A DNA stretch of 64,000 nt from Fremontodendron californicum (GCA_030761205.1 JAULJL010000021.1:12257160-12321159); one strand, 5' to 3'. Numbered from the stretch's first letter, positions 12,949-24,626 are shown. Translations and numbers: made by a program. The notes: a model not told the origin generated them from the sequence alone.

Positions 12949-13512
12949 GGATCCGATTAACTGATTGGTTAAGAATGATTTAATTACTATTTTAGAGAAA
13001 AAAAATTGCATTTAATTCATTATTTTTACTGAATTCAAGAAAAAATAATTCATTAATTGTACTTTTTTTCCTAAAAGGATTTTACTAACGAATGCTCTTA
13101 AAACACTCTTTAAAGTTAATTAATATGTTATTTGGATCGCTTAACCGGTACCTATAAACATCCGTTAAGGATTATTTTATTATTAGTTTAAGAATTTTTG
13201 TTTGCATTTAATACATTACTTTTACTGAATTCAAGAAAAAAGTAAGTCATTAATTATACTTTTCTTCCTATATATATCACCTTAACCAATGCCACTAGAC
13301 ACTAGTTAACATTATATATGGGTCCGCTTAACCGGAGCCTATAGACATTGGTTAAGGATTATTTATTTACTATTTCAGAAAGTTTTTTTGTATTTATTAC
13401 ATTACTTTTACTGAATTTAAGAAAAAATAATGCATTAATTATATTTTTCTTTTTATATATATCACCTTAACGAGTGTTTATAGAAACTGGTTAACATTTA
13501 TATATATATATA
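12949..13512. repeat. Three tandem units of about 185 bp, each with inverted ends
   Basis: Units begin at about 12949, 13132 and 13320 with GGATCCGATTAAC, GGATCGCTTAACCGG and GGGTCCGCTTAACCGG. Each continues through GGTTAAGGATTATTT and TTTTACTGAATTCAAGAAAA-like sequence. The second and third units end with CACCTTAACCAATGCCACTA-type sequence, which is the inverse of the unit start. Each unit is therefore itself a small foldback. Confidence 0.85.
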
Positions 13513-13609
13513 TATGCAATTTGATCAAATAATAAATAAATAAATAAGGCAATTGGTCTAATGGCATTCGTGGGTTCGGCTCCTCTCTAGTCCAATGTTT
13601 GATTGGAGA

Positions 13610-15611
13610 GGCCAGTCCAAATTTTGGACTGCCCATATTATAACATGTGTACATGATAAACTCATAAAATATATATTTTATGCCTTTCTATCTTTAGTTT
13701 TTATTATGTTTTCGATCTTTATCTTGTTTACTTATATTATGTTTTTGAATTTTAGGTACAATAGGGAGAATGAAGTAAAAAAATATCAATAATGATGGTA
13801 AAGAACTTACAAAATCATAATCACAAGATGGAAGAAGACTCGAGAGTCAAAAAGATCAATTTCTGATTGCAAAACAAGAAGATAGATTTGATCTCCGAAA
13901 CTTGTTGCAAGGAAAACATTATGTTAAATTCTTTATTTGAAGAAATTTCCCACTTGACTTTTGAAATTGGCTTGAATATCTTTCCAACAATAGTTTACAC
14001 TCTCAAATCGGACAAGAAATGGTCATCCAAATCAGCCAAAGAAGTCAGAGACGATGCAGCAGAAAAATACAAGGCAGTATGCTCGGCGCCTAAGCGCCAA
14101 TAATTCGAGAAAAACCACAAAAACTGCCCAAAAACGTAATTTTTCTGCCTCCTGACTTACTTATGCAGCAAGGACTTGTTCTCAGGGTTTTAAAACTTTA
14201 TAAATACCATCTTTTGAGTCACAAATTATCTATATTTTGAGGAGACTCAAAGATCATCATTAATTTTCTTCTTCTTCTCCGTTCTTTTATTTTCTTTTTA
14301 GTTTTATGTATATATTAACTATGTCTATGCTAAGCTAAACTTCTCTTTGGTTAAGAGTGATTTCAAAGCCCTAAACATGTTTTGTAATTGATTTTCAGAT
14401 TCTATCTATCATTAATTTTCTATCAAAGTTGCTTATGTTCTTCCATAAGAATTGTTTATGATTTTTGTCTAGATTTGTTTAGGTGTACAACTAGATAGAT
14501 CTTGATAATTATCTAATGCTAGTTTAGGAGTCTTGATCGGTATAATTGTCTTGATTTCCTATTCATAAGTGGCAATTTGTGATTAATGATTATGGTCAAG
14601 TTTTCGCTAATTGCAAAGTGGAACATAACATAGGTTAAACAATCCGAGCTTATGTGTTTGTTGCCTAGATCAACCTATCTTTCTTATCATAAAGCTACCA
14701 TTACATTAAATCTATAGAGCTTATTCTAGGTTGTCTAGTGGTTAGAGATTAAATAGAGAGCTTGTTCTATTTAACGACGAACTAAGGAAAGATTGGGGTA
14801 ACAGAGCTTGTTGTTATCTACGGTTGATAGTTTTGATAGTTAATTGATGTTGATAGATCTGATTATTGATTCTCAATGATGTCTAGTGGTGGAGAATGAA
14901 ACCTTAACCATATTTCTCATATTTGACATTCTCTTACTTATTAATTTCTTATTTTTATTGTTTGCTTTAATTTTAAAACATCTTAAAATCCCTTTAACTT
15001 TTGTTTCTTTTGAATTTAAGTTTTAAATTAGTGATTTATAAATTAAAACTCAATCCCTGAGGATTCGACCCTTGCTAACTACTATACTTATAATTGATCT
15101 TTTTAGTGCAATGTTAAATAAAGATATACTCTTTTGGGTGCATCAGTACAAAATACAAATCAATGGTTCAAATTAAATGCAACCTATTGATTTTTATTGA
15201 TTTTTCATCTTAAATTTTTTTATTTTTGAAAATAAAAAAATACGTTCTCTTGACTTTGCAAATTTTAGTGGCTCAACAGTACTATTTTTAGTTATTTTTT
15301 AGATTTTTCATCAAGTCTCAATAGTATTATTCTAGTAATCACTTTCGAGTTTATTATTTAAACAAAAAATAATGAAAAATTAAGTAAAATAAAATAAAAT
15401 TTTGATTTGCAGCAAGTAAAGATTTGAAAGACATAAAGATGTAGAAAGGGTATATTTTACCATAAAATTATTTTTTATTTTGCTAAATAGTAAGATAATA
15501 GCAAAAAATAAAATGTCTTGGATCTAAATTATAAATTGCATTTAATTTGAACCATTGATTTATATTTTGTACACATGTCATGATCTGAACTGTCCAAAGT
15601 TTGAACTGGCC
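13610..15611. mobile_element. Inverted-repeat element split by a solo LTR
   Basis: If the 13654-15145 insertion is removed with one target copy, the left end reads GGCCAGTCCAAATTTTGGAC, then ACATGTGTACAAAATAC, then AATCAATGGTTCAAATTAAA. The right end, read in reverse complement from 15611, is GGCCAGTTCAAACTTTGGAC followed by the same succession. The terminal repeats are about 80 bp. The remaining element is about 500 bp and non-coding. The outer target duplication was not found. Confidence 0.8.
13654..15145 (+). mobile_element. Solo LTR (1492 bp), probably Ty3/gypsy Tat-like
   Basis: Begins TGATAAACTC and ends GGGTGCATCA, imperfect inverted ends of the TG...CA type. It is flanked by a perfect 5-bp duplication GTACA (13649-13653 and 15146-15150). 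A TATA-like TTTATAAATACC lies near 14198, and a 3' part near 15055 reads CTGAGGATTCGACCCTTGCT, a phrase I know from plant gypsy LTR ends. No second LTR or internal region exists, so it probably arose by LTR-LTR recombination. Short open frames inside (for example 13867-14103) are not credible genes. The lineage is inferred; the solo LTR structure is directly visible. Confidence 0.88.
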
Positions 15612-16510
15612 ACTACTAAGGTCATGTGATTAATACTTATTTATTGCATATTAATGCTCCAAGGTTGTTGATTTTTTTTTAAATAAAAAACTTTAATAAT
15701 TACTCATTAAGAGCAAAAGGTGGGATTTATAAACGGGAAAAGTAATCGCTCTATGCAGCTTTGCAATTATTAAAAAATATATATTTTGAAATTAATATTA
15801 AAAATTATCTTGATGTTGTTACGATAATATTATTTTTTGCCAATTATTTTATAAATGTGTATTTTCAAAAATTCAATCAGTTTATAAAGAAGTAAGAATA
15901 TTACTATCTTATAATTAGATTATCCTTTTATACCCGGAGTAATAATTTTTTATTTTAAAAGATTATAAATAATTTATTTATGTCACTATGTCTATTCTAT
16001 AATTTTTTTTATTTATATATATAGTTTAATGATTATTTTTTACATAAAAGTAATAAAATAAGTTTTCATGGAATACATGAAATATTATAATAATATAAAA
16101 TTAAGAAAATGAAATATTTAAATTTAGTATGTAATATATTGAAATTATATATTATTTGTTGGCTATTACTGTTATACAAGGATTTTTTTTTTCCCATGAT
16201 AGGATTGAGCTTTTAAGGATATTATGGGATCAATTTTTAAATTATTTTATAGTATTTGTTGCCAGTGATAATAAAAAATTTTCTTGTGATTTTATAAATC
16301 TTGTCATAATTTATTTTATCTATTATAATATTTGTAATTATTGGTAGTTTAGTTATTAATCTTTTGTTTTTTATAATTTTGAAATAGATGAAAATACTCT
16401 TAAAAACCTTCAATCCTATCATGAAGCACTTTGATAATTTTTCTTGTATATGAGAATCCATAATCCTTAAAACCATCCTATTCTTTATATATATATATAT
16501 ATATATATAT
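15612..16510. other. AT-rich intergenic DNA, nothing recognised
   Basis: High A+T with short spurious frames in both strands around 16156-16476. A (TA)n run lies near 16483-16510. Confidence 0.6.
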
Positions 16511-16514
16511 TTAA

Positions 16515-16585
16515 GTTGTCAAGATTTAATTCTTGATAACTGAAATTAAGAATCCGACACTCTACCAACAGACCACACGATTATT
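16515..16585 (-). pseudogene. tRNA-Lys-like sequence (decayed tRNA or SINE head)
   Basis: On the minus strand GTGGTCTGTTGGTAGAG resembles the D arm and A box. It is followed by GGATTCTTAATTTC, in which a seven-base loop TTCTTAA would carry anticodon CTT. The T-arm region GAATTAAATC is a poor B box, and the acceptor stem does not pair. A functional tRNA is unlikely. It is either a tRNA-Lys pseudogene or the head of a tRNA-derived SINE. Confidence 0.45.
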
Positions 16586-17285
16586 GACAAAACCCTTCTA
16601 TTCTATCAAGGAACACTTTGATATTTTCAGTGTACCTTGAAATTTCTAAAATAAACTTGAAAACATCTATCTATAAAGGGCACGGTATGTTCCCTATGGT
16701 ATCTGGGTTCATGAATTATTGTCAAACATACAGTTCGAGCAGTAAGCTACATTGGTCAAGGTTTCATGATTACCTTATGCTACGCAAATCGTTTATATGT
16801 AACTATTTAATATCTTTATAAAAAATTAATCACATTAAAATGTTTTTGTGGGTGAATATATTTTGAATTTATAAATGCATTATTTGTGAAGTATGTGTTC
16901 GTATATGCCTTATAGATCTGCATGTTATTAATTGAAAATTTGAAAAAATGACTGCTTAAGTATAATATTATTTGGGAATTTGCATATTTTGTAGTAACCG
17001 TATTGAGTATTGTCCAACAAATTATTTATCAATGATTAAAGAATATAAACTTTCTACTTATACCGCCACGAATTCAATTATAATCGAATTGTTCTTTGGT
17101 AATTATCATGTACCTTGGATTCAATATATTTATAAATGAACACAACTAAAAGTTAACTAGTAGTTCAAAGTACTATCGATAAACAATCTCATATGTTATT
17201 TGGAAATGATTCTATTAACTAGAATTTAGCTGCCCAATGTGGAATTAATTTTCTTTATTTATGAATCTTATTTTTTTTAATACAA
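16586..17285. other. AT-rich intergenic DNA, nothing recognised
   Basis: No gene. The 67-codon frame at 16618-16821 has no recognisable motif and is most likely chance. Confidence 0.55.
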
Positions 17286-17387
17286 ATTAGAATTCTTTCT
17301 TCGTTTTGTTGAGAGATTTTTTTAATATTTATAAATTTTTAATTAAATTAACAATAACAAATAAATTTAAGTTAAATCATATTTAAA

Positions 17388-18036
17388 CCTGTCCAAGGGT
17401 CGGGTTACTCGTCCAAGTCCGAAGGCTCACTCGATATTTGAGAGGGTTTGAACAAAAATATTAAGCCCGAAAAATAGGCTTGGGCAAAAAAGTGAGGCCC
17501 ATTTGAAAAATGGACAGGGCCTTGACTCCAACTAGAGGTGCTCAGTCCTTACCCAAGCTCGGCCCCCCCGGCCCGTGAGCACTGTTCATTACATTTCAAA
17601 AATATAAAAAATATATTTTTTATTAATATTTTTATAATTAAAATTAAATTAAATAATATTATTTTAATACAAAAAACACGAAACAAAAAATCCTACCCAG
17701 GCCCAGTCCGTGAGCAGGTCTAACTCCAATATTTAAGGCCCGAGCCCTGCCTGACCCGTTTTTCAATTAAATAATATATATTTATTTATATATATTATGT
17801 AATTATATATAATATTATAGTGTAAACATTAAAAAATATTTTAAATTTTAAATTTTTTTTAGAAAAAAAATAATATGGGTGGGGCCTAAACGGGCTTAGG
17901 CTATCCATTTACAAATATGGGCGGATTTGGGCAAAATTTGAGGCTCATATTTTGGATCGTGCTGGGCTTGGGCAAGCATATATGGTGTTGATACCATACA
18001 TAGGCCTGGCCCGAACCCAGCCCATGGACACCGGAT
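17388..18036. mobile_element. hAT-like element inserted in block A, with an empty-site control
   Basis: Starts CCTGTCCAAGGGTCGGGTT and ends CCAGCCCATGGACACCGGAT, inverted-repeat ends rich in GCCC/GGGC. Flanking duplications are TCATATTTAAA (17377-17387) and TCATATTAAA (18037-18046). Block B has the single uninterrupted site TCATATTAAA at the matching position. It contains a second nested element and no coding sequence. Confidence 0.8.
17533..17721. mobile_element. Nested hAT-type MITE (189 bp)
   Basis: The ends are TAGAGGTGCTCA and the inverse TGAGCAGGTCTA. The 8-bp flanks are ACTCCAAC (left) and ACTCCAAT (right), which fits hAT target duplications. The interior is AT-rich with GCCC motifs near the ends. 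Confidence 0.85.
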
Positions 18037-19294
18037 TCATATTAAACAATTTTTTAAAATTTTAATATCATAAGTAAATGAATTTAGAGTTAAAATTGAA
18101 TCACTATGACAAATTATGCAAAATATGGGATGAATTGAGACACGACACAAACACAACATGAAAAATAATTAAAACACGACACTAAAAATAACATGAATAG
18201 ACACGAATACACGAACGTGTTAAAATTTATATAAAACGAATTATTAACGCGTAAAAATTATATAAATTTATAATACTTTGAACACACCAAAAAATAACAC
18301 GAACATGTCATGAACACACAAATTTTTTTCTAAATTGAAACACTATGAAAAATTATGCAAAATATGTCATGAATTCAGACATGACGCGAACACAAACTTT
18401 TCTCTAAATTAAATCATAATGAAAAACTTTGCAAAATATGAAATTAATTGAGAATACACGAACGCGACACGAATACACGAACGTGATAAAATATAAATTA
18501 AATGAATTATTAACGTGTAAACATTTATATAAATTTATAATACTTTAAACCTACGAAAAAATAACATGAACAAAATATGGGATGAATTGAGACACGAAAC
18601 AAAGACAATATAGAAAAATAATTAAAACACGACATGACACAAAAAATAACATGAATACGACACGAATACACGAACGTGTCAAAATCTATATAAAACGAGT
18701 TATTAATGTGTAAAAAATTATTAAATTTATAATACTTTGAACACACAAAAAATAACATAAACATACAAAATTTTCTCTAAATTGAATCAATATGACAAAT
18801 TATGCAAAATATGTCATGGATTAAGACACAACACTAACACACAAAATTTTTTCTAAATTGAATCACAATGACAAATTATGCAAAATATGAAATTAATTGA
18901 GACAAGACACGAACACAACTTAGGAAAAATAATTAAAAACAACACGAAAAATAACATGAACACTACAAGAATACACGAACATGTCAAAATATACATAAAA
19001 CGAATTATTAACATGTAAAAAATTATATAAATTTATAATACTTTAAACACATAAAAAAATAATATGAACACGAACATACAACATTTTCTTATCTTTTTTT
19101 CTCTTTTCTTTCTTTTCCTTTCTAGTTTCTTCCCCCCTTTTTTCGTTTTCGTTTTCTTTCTCTTTCTCTTCCTTTCTTTTCTTTCTTTCCTTCTCATAAA
19201 AAAAAGGACACATGTCGACATCATAACAATTTGTGTAAAAAGGACACGTGTTTGCACTAGAGCAATTTGTGTAGTTAATTTTTTATATATACTA

Positions 19295-19780
19295 GTTTTA
19301 ATCTTGTCCGATGTATGGATATGCAATTATATATATAAAAAATTAAATTATAATATTACTAATAAATTTTATATAAGAACATAAAGAATTTTAATGTAAA
19401 ATAAGTAAAGAAAAAAAATAAATATTGAAGATCAATATGTAAAGAAACATGTTTTTGTTTCATATCCTATCTAATAATGATATTTAAACAAAATTCAATA
19501 ATGTTTGATTTCAAAGGTTGAAATTTACTCCATTTAAAATTAATATTGTGTGCTAAATTTTTCATACTTTTTTTATAAAAGATTATTCTATCACTTGTTG
19601 AGATGAAAACTGACTTTTGAGTGTTTTTTATTCTGACTGAATTAGGTGTATTGCTTGATGACTCGATAAATTTAGTAAGACTCATTTCATTCCAATAAAG
19701 CCACCGGGTTATCAAAGGAAAGAAAAAACTGAATAGATTTTTACTACAAATTGATAAATTTAGTAAGATTCATTTCATTC
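19295..19780. other. AT-rich intergenic DNA
   Basis: No gene. The phrase GATAAATTTAGTAAGACTCATTTCATTCCAA at 19665-19695 recurs at 19752-19782, a short direct repeat just before the 497-bp tandem duplication. Confidence 0.6.
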
Positions 19781-20735
19781 CAAAATTGCTATTAATAATA
19801 AAGTTTAAGAAATATATCAATTTGATTCAAATGTAAATTTTATAAAAACAAAATAGATTTTTATTATAAATTGAATTAAATTTTAATATAAATCAAATCA
19901 AAATAATCAATATATAAGATTATATAAGATATTAGATAATATGAAAAGTTGACCATGAATTAATATGTATTTTGCGAGATATGGAAAGAAAATAAATCTA
20001 TTATTTGTTCATATCTATATAAAAGGTAAGTCAGTTAAAAAATATAAAAAGAAATAAATATAATTTATTATAATATAAAATGTTTTTAAATTTAAATCAA
20101 ATCAAGATAATTAATTGCAGGACACATGTCGATTATTAAAAACTGTCCAAATGTCAAAAAGTTAGGGTATCCATGTAGGACATTTTTCATTTTCGATGAA
20201 AGTTTTGGCTTTTATATATTTATATAAGATAAAATATAAGATTTTTATCATCACATTATATTCCTTCCATATGCGTCCAAAATTGCTATGAATAATAAGG
20301 TTTAAGAAATATATCAATGTGATTCAAGGTAAATTTTATAACAACAAAATAGATTTGTACTATAAATTGAATTAAAATTTTAATATAAATCAAATCAAAA
20401 TAATTAATATATAAGATTATATAAGATATTAGATAATATGAAAAGTTGACCATGAATTAATATGTATTTTGCGAGATATGGAAAGAAAATTAATCTATTA
20501 TTTGCTCATATTTATATAAAAGATAAGTCAGTTAAAAATGTAAAAAGAAATAAATATAATTTATTATAATATAAATATAAAATATTTCTAAATTTAAATC
20601 AAATAAAAATAATTAATTGCAGGACAAATGTCGATTATTAAAAGCTACTCACATGTCAAAAAATTAGGGTATCCATGTAAAATATTTTCCATTTTTACCA
20701 AAAACTTTGGTTTTTATATATTTATATAGGATGTT
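19781..20735. repeat. Tandem duplication, period 497 bp
   Basis: Unit 1 starts at 19781 with CAAAATTGCTATTAATAATA and unit 2 at 20278 with CAAAATTGCTATGAATAATA. The copies stay aligned with few differences through GAAAAGTTGACCATGAATTA, GCAGGACACATGTCGATTAT and GTTAGGGTATCCATGTA. No coding potential in either. Confidence 0.92.
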
Positions 20736-20784
20736 AGACTAGCCACTTCTCCTTAACAAACTATCTACTTAATTTTTTTTCATA

Positions 20785-21255
20785 TATTTTTTCTTCCACT
20801 CACATAATGAGTGTACATGTTTCTAATTATTAGTTAAGTAATTCGTAATTTGTAAGTAACTTTTATTTTAATTTATTAGTTTTTTTAGTCAAAAACAATT
20901 TGATAGTTCAAGTTAAATGGAAGGAACCCCTCAAAGTTTTGAAATCTCTCCTCCTTCTTCCTCTTCCCCTTTATCCTTTCTCCACAATTAAGCATAAAAT
21001 TGTTTTTCTTTGCACAATTATCCTTCTCCATAATTAACACAAAATTGCATTTCTGCACAATTAATTATAAAATCGTTTCTCTTTACCCAATTAAACACAA
21101 AATTGTCCTTTCTCCACAATTAACCAGAAAATTACACAATTAAACACAAAATTATCTTTTCTCCACAATAAACTACAAAATTGCATTTTGTCAAAACAAA
21201 AAAGCACATAAATTTGCCTTTCATTAACTCCCTTATAAATACCAATGATTTTGAA
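20785..21255. repeat. Direct-repeat copy 1 with CACAATTAA minisatellite
   Basis: Shares the left segment GTGTACATGTTTCTAATTAT and the right segment TTAACTCCCTTATAAATACC with 22415-22990. Between them is a loose minisatellite of CACAATTAA.CACAAAATTG units alternating with TTTCTCCA. Confidence 0.8.
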
Positions 21256-21377
21256 GTTAAATGATTCAAATTCACCAACTTTAAAAAAAAAAAAATTCCT
21301 GCTAATGTCATACATAAATCCATCAACTCAGTCTCACCAAATCCTTCACACGTCACCTCCACCATATCCATTCGAAC

Positions 21378-22072
21378 AGATCGTTCGACGAACCGTTCGT
21401 GAATAGTTCGATTTTTGTTCATTTATGTTCGTTTATTAAGCTAAATAAATGATTATGAACACAATTTTAATGTTCGTTTATTAAACGAACCGAGTTCGAA
21501 CAGATGTGTGTTCGGTTCGTTTATGTTCACGAACAAGCTCATTTATTGATCGTTTCAAGCTCGTTTATTAATTTGTTTAAAGCTCGTTTATTGTTCATTT
21601 ATAATATAATATAATTAATATTATTATTATTTGTATTTGTATTTGTATTTTATTTTATTTATAATATAATTAATATTATTTAATAACTTAAATTAATAAT
21701 TTAGTAATAAATTAAATTTAATTACATTTGTATTTTATTATTTTATATTTAATAATAATTTAAAATTGAGTTGTTTTATATTTGTTTGTTTGTTTGTTTG
21801 TTTATTGTTCATGAACATATTTTTAATTGTTCGCGAACATGTTGGATTATATGTTCATGAACATGTTCATTTAATGTTCACAAACAAATTCATTTAATTT
21901 AAATAAACTTGTTCGTGAACATTAAATAAACGAACACGAACACACTCAATTTTAAACGAACAGAGTTTGAACACAATTTGAAAATCCTTAACGAACACGA
22001 ACCGAACACGAACAAACTCAAAAATAAATAAATAAATACGAACAAGGGCTTATTCGTTCAAGCCTGATTCAT
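21378..22072. mobile_element. MITE-like element of the GTTCGTGAACA type
   Basis: Both halves are built of the same words in opposite orientation: CCGTTCGTGAATAGTTCG and TTTATGTTCGTTTATTA on the left, and CGAACACGAACA and CGAACAAGGGCTTATTCGTT on the right. The core is AT-rich, with (TTTG)n near 21780. This fits a foldback, probably hAT-related, non-coding element that is common in plant DNA. Exact termini are uncertain. Confidence 0.65.
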
Positions 22073-22414
22073 TTAAAGTCTTACATATCCATATGCACAG
22101 ATTTCAATAACTCCACATATTTCTCCTCCTTTTCACACCAAACCCTTTCCACGCTAGTTCCACCATATATGCACATTCCAATAATTCCACAACTTTCTCA
22201 TCCTCACTCTAGCTCAATACCTCTACATCCTTTGCTTCAACCACAATCATTTGCCAATCAGGAGAGGTCACCATGTTCATTGCCACATATTACTTGCATC
22301 AATCCTCTTATCCACTCACCTCAACTAGTTCTAACTCCATCCACATCTAATCTCTACTCAGTTGAGAAACCACAGTTTTTACTTTTTCAATTTAAGTTTT
22401 CTAAATAAATTTTC
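22073..22414 (+). other. Spacer between direct repeats; possible captured exon
   Basis: This stretch is less AT-rich and C-rich on the plus strand, with a 79-codon frame (22169-22408) rich in Pro, Ser and His. No domain is recognised and the codon pattern is not convincing. Because it lies between two direct repeats and beside a foldback, it could be host DNA captured by an element, or simply chance. Confidence 0.3.
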
Positions 22415-22995
22415 ACATATTTTTTATTCCATCCACATTGGGTGTACATGTTTCTAGTTATTAGTTAAGTAATTTGTAATTTATAAATGAACTTTTATTT
22501 TAATTTGCTAGTTTTTTTTGGTCAAAAACATTTTGATAGTTAGTTTGGGCTGAATTGAATAAACCCCTCAAAATTTTAAAATTTTCTATCCCTCTTCCTC
22601 TTTCCTCAACGCCTTTTCTCCACAAATAAACACAAAATTATTTTTTTTACACAATTAACTACAAAATTATCCTTTCTACACAATAAAGCAGAAAATTATT
22701 TTTTCTCCATAATTAACCACAAAATTGCACAATGAAATACAAAATTTCACTTTTTTCCATATTTTAACTACAAAATTGCACAATTAAACACAAAATTGTC
22801 TTTCTCCACAATTAAGCATTTTTGCAAATTAAACACAAAATTGTCATTTCTCCATAATTAATCATAAAATTTGCACAATTAACCACAAAATTGTACAATT
22901 TAAACACAAAATTGCACAATTTAAACACAAATTGCATTTTGACAAAAAAAAAAAAAATTGCGCATCACTAACTCCCCTATAAATATCGATTACTT
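22415..22995. repeat. Direct-repeat copy 2 with CACAATTAA minisatellite
   Basis: Paralogue of 20785-21255, in the same orientation. It has GTGTACATGTTTCTAGTTAT at the left, a longer run of CACAATTAACCACAAAATTG-type units, and CTAACTCCCCTATAAATATC at the right. The minisatellite differs in copy number between the two. Confidence 0.8.
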
Positions 22996-23264
22996 TATTA
23001 TAGATTTACTAGAATAGCTGTAATTTATTTTTTAGCTTTATTTATTTATTTTAATTTCTTGTTTAGTCTAAAACATTTTAGTCCAATATTATGTTATCTA
23101 TCTATCTATCTATACTAATATTAAAGTTTTTTACTGAGTTGGTATCACGAATTAACCAGATTGATACCAACTCAATTAAGAAAATTACTTAAAAATCTAA
23201 TTAAAAAAATAACATTAAGGTCACTTATGTACTTTTATATTTAAAAACAAATAGTCAAAAATTT
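22996..23264. other. AT-rich spacer with (TATC)n and a short hairpin
   Basis: (TATC)n lies near 23096-23115. A hairpin TGAGTTGGTATCA...TGATACCAACTCA sits near 23136-23176. No gene. Confidence 0.6.
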
Positions 23265-24626
23265 TAAAAATTAGAATTCTTCCTCGCTTCGTTGGAAGAT
23301 TTTTTTTTAATATTTATAAAATTTTAACTAAACTAACAATTATAAATAAATTTAAGTTGAATCATATTAAATAATTATCATTTAAAAAAATTATGTTTTA
23401 ATATCTTAAATAAATGAATTTAGAGTTAAAAAAGAAATTACTATGACAAATTATGCAAAAATATGGGATGAATTGAGACAGGACACAAACACAACCTAAA
23501 AAAATAATTAAAACACAACATGACACAAACAATAACATGAACACGACACGAATACACGAACGTGTCAAAATTAAAATAAAATAAATTATTAACGCATAAA
23601 AATTTATAATACTTTGAACACAAAAAAAAAAATCATGAACACACGAAATTTTCTTTAAATTGAATAACTATGACAAATTATATAAAATATGTCATGAATT
23701 GAGAAACGACATGAACACATAATTTTTTCTCTAAATTGAATCATCATGACAAATTATGCAAAATATGAAATGAGTTAAGACATAATACGAAAAGTAACAT
23801 GAATACGACACGAATACACGAACATGTCAAAATATAAAAAATTATTAACGTGTAAAATTTTATATAAATTTATAATGCTTTAAAATACACGAAAAAATAA
23901 CACGAACAAAATATAATTGAATTGAGACACGACATGAACACAACATGGGAAAATAATTAAAGCACGATATGACACAAAAAATAACATGAACACGACACGA
24001 ATACACGAACGTATCAAAATCTATATAAAATGAATTATTAACGTGTAAAAATTTATATAAATTTATAATACTTTGAACAAAAAAAAAAAAAAACACGAAC
24101 ACATCACGAATACACAAAAAAATTTCTAAATTGAACCACTATGAAAATTTATGCAAAATATGTCATGAATTGAGACACGACATGAACACACTAATTTTTA
24201 TATAAATTGAATCACAATGACAAACTCGGCAAAATATGAAATAAATTAAGACACGACACGAACGTAGCATAGGAAAAATAATTAAAACACAACAAGAAAA
24301 ATAACATAAACACTAAATGAGTACACCAACGTGTCAAAATGTACATAAAACGGATTATTAACATGTAAAAATTTATATTAATTTATAATACTTTAAACAT
24401 ACGAAAAAATAACAAGAACACAAAAACAAAATTTTTTCATTTTTTTTATTTCCTTTCTTCTCTTTTTATTTTATTTTATTTTATTCTTCTTTCTCTTTCT
24501 TTCTTTCCTTTCTTTCTTTCTTTCCTCATTAAAAAAAAGGACACGTGTTGACACCAGAACAATTTGATAAAAAACACACATATCAGCATCAGAGCAATTT
24601 GTGTAGTTCATTTTATATATGTTAGA
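23265..24626. repeat. Repeat block B (ACACGA-type), uninterrupted paralogue of block A
   Basis: Matches block A in order: TTAGAATTCTTCCTCGCTTC at the start, two rounds of the TTGAATCACTATGACAAATT / GAATACACGAACGTGTC set (period about 464 bp), a pyrimidine run at 24430-24530, then GGACACGTGTTGACACCAGA. It lacks the hAT-like insertion found in block A. No coding potential. Confidence 0.8.

Larger units (their letters stand above)
17288..19294. repeat. Repeat block A (ACACGA-type), paralogue of block B at 23.27-24.63 kb
   Basis: It starts at TAGAATTCTTTCTTCG and ends near GCAATTTGTGTAGTT, matching block B from end to end. Inside are alternating phrases TTGAATCACTATGACAAATT, GACACGACACGAACAC and CGAACGTGTCAAAAT, arranged with a higher-order period of about 447 bp (18334 to 18781). 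A pyrimidine run at 19080-19195 precedes GGACACATGTCGAC. After subtracting the inserted element at 17388-18036, its length (about 1.36 kb) equals that of block B. Confidence 0.8.

Noticed and set aside
13550..13600. tRNA-like SINE head (TTGGTCTAATGGCA ... GGGTTCGGCTCC)
   Set aside because: The A-like and B-like boxes are too close together and no tail or duplication is visible. Too weak to annotate.
19033..19384. 97- and 106-codon frames on opposite strands
   Set aside because: Both run through the TTTCTTT tract of repeat block A and have no domain or codon bias.
21132..21422. 96-codon minus-strand frame
   Set aside because: It spans a CACAATTAA minisatellite and the edge of a foldback element. 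No recognisable protein feature.
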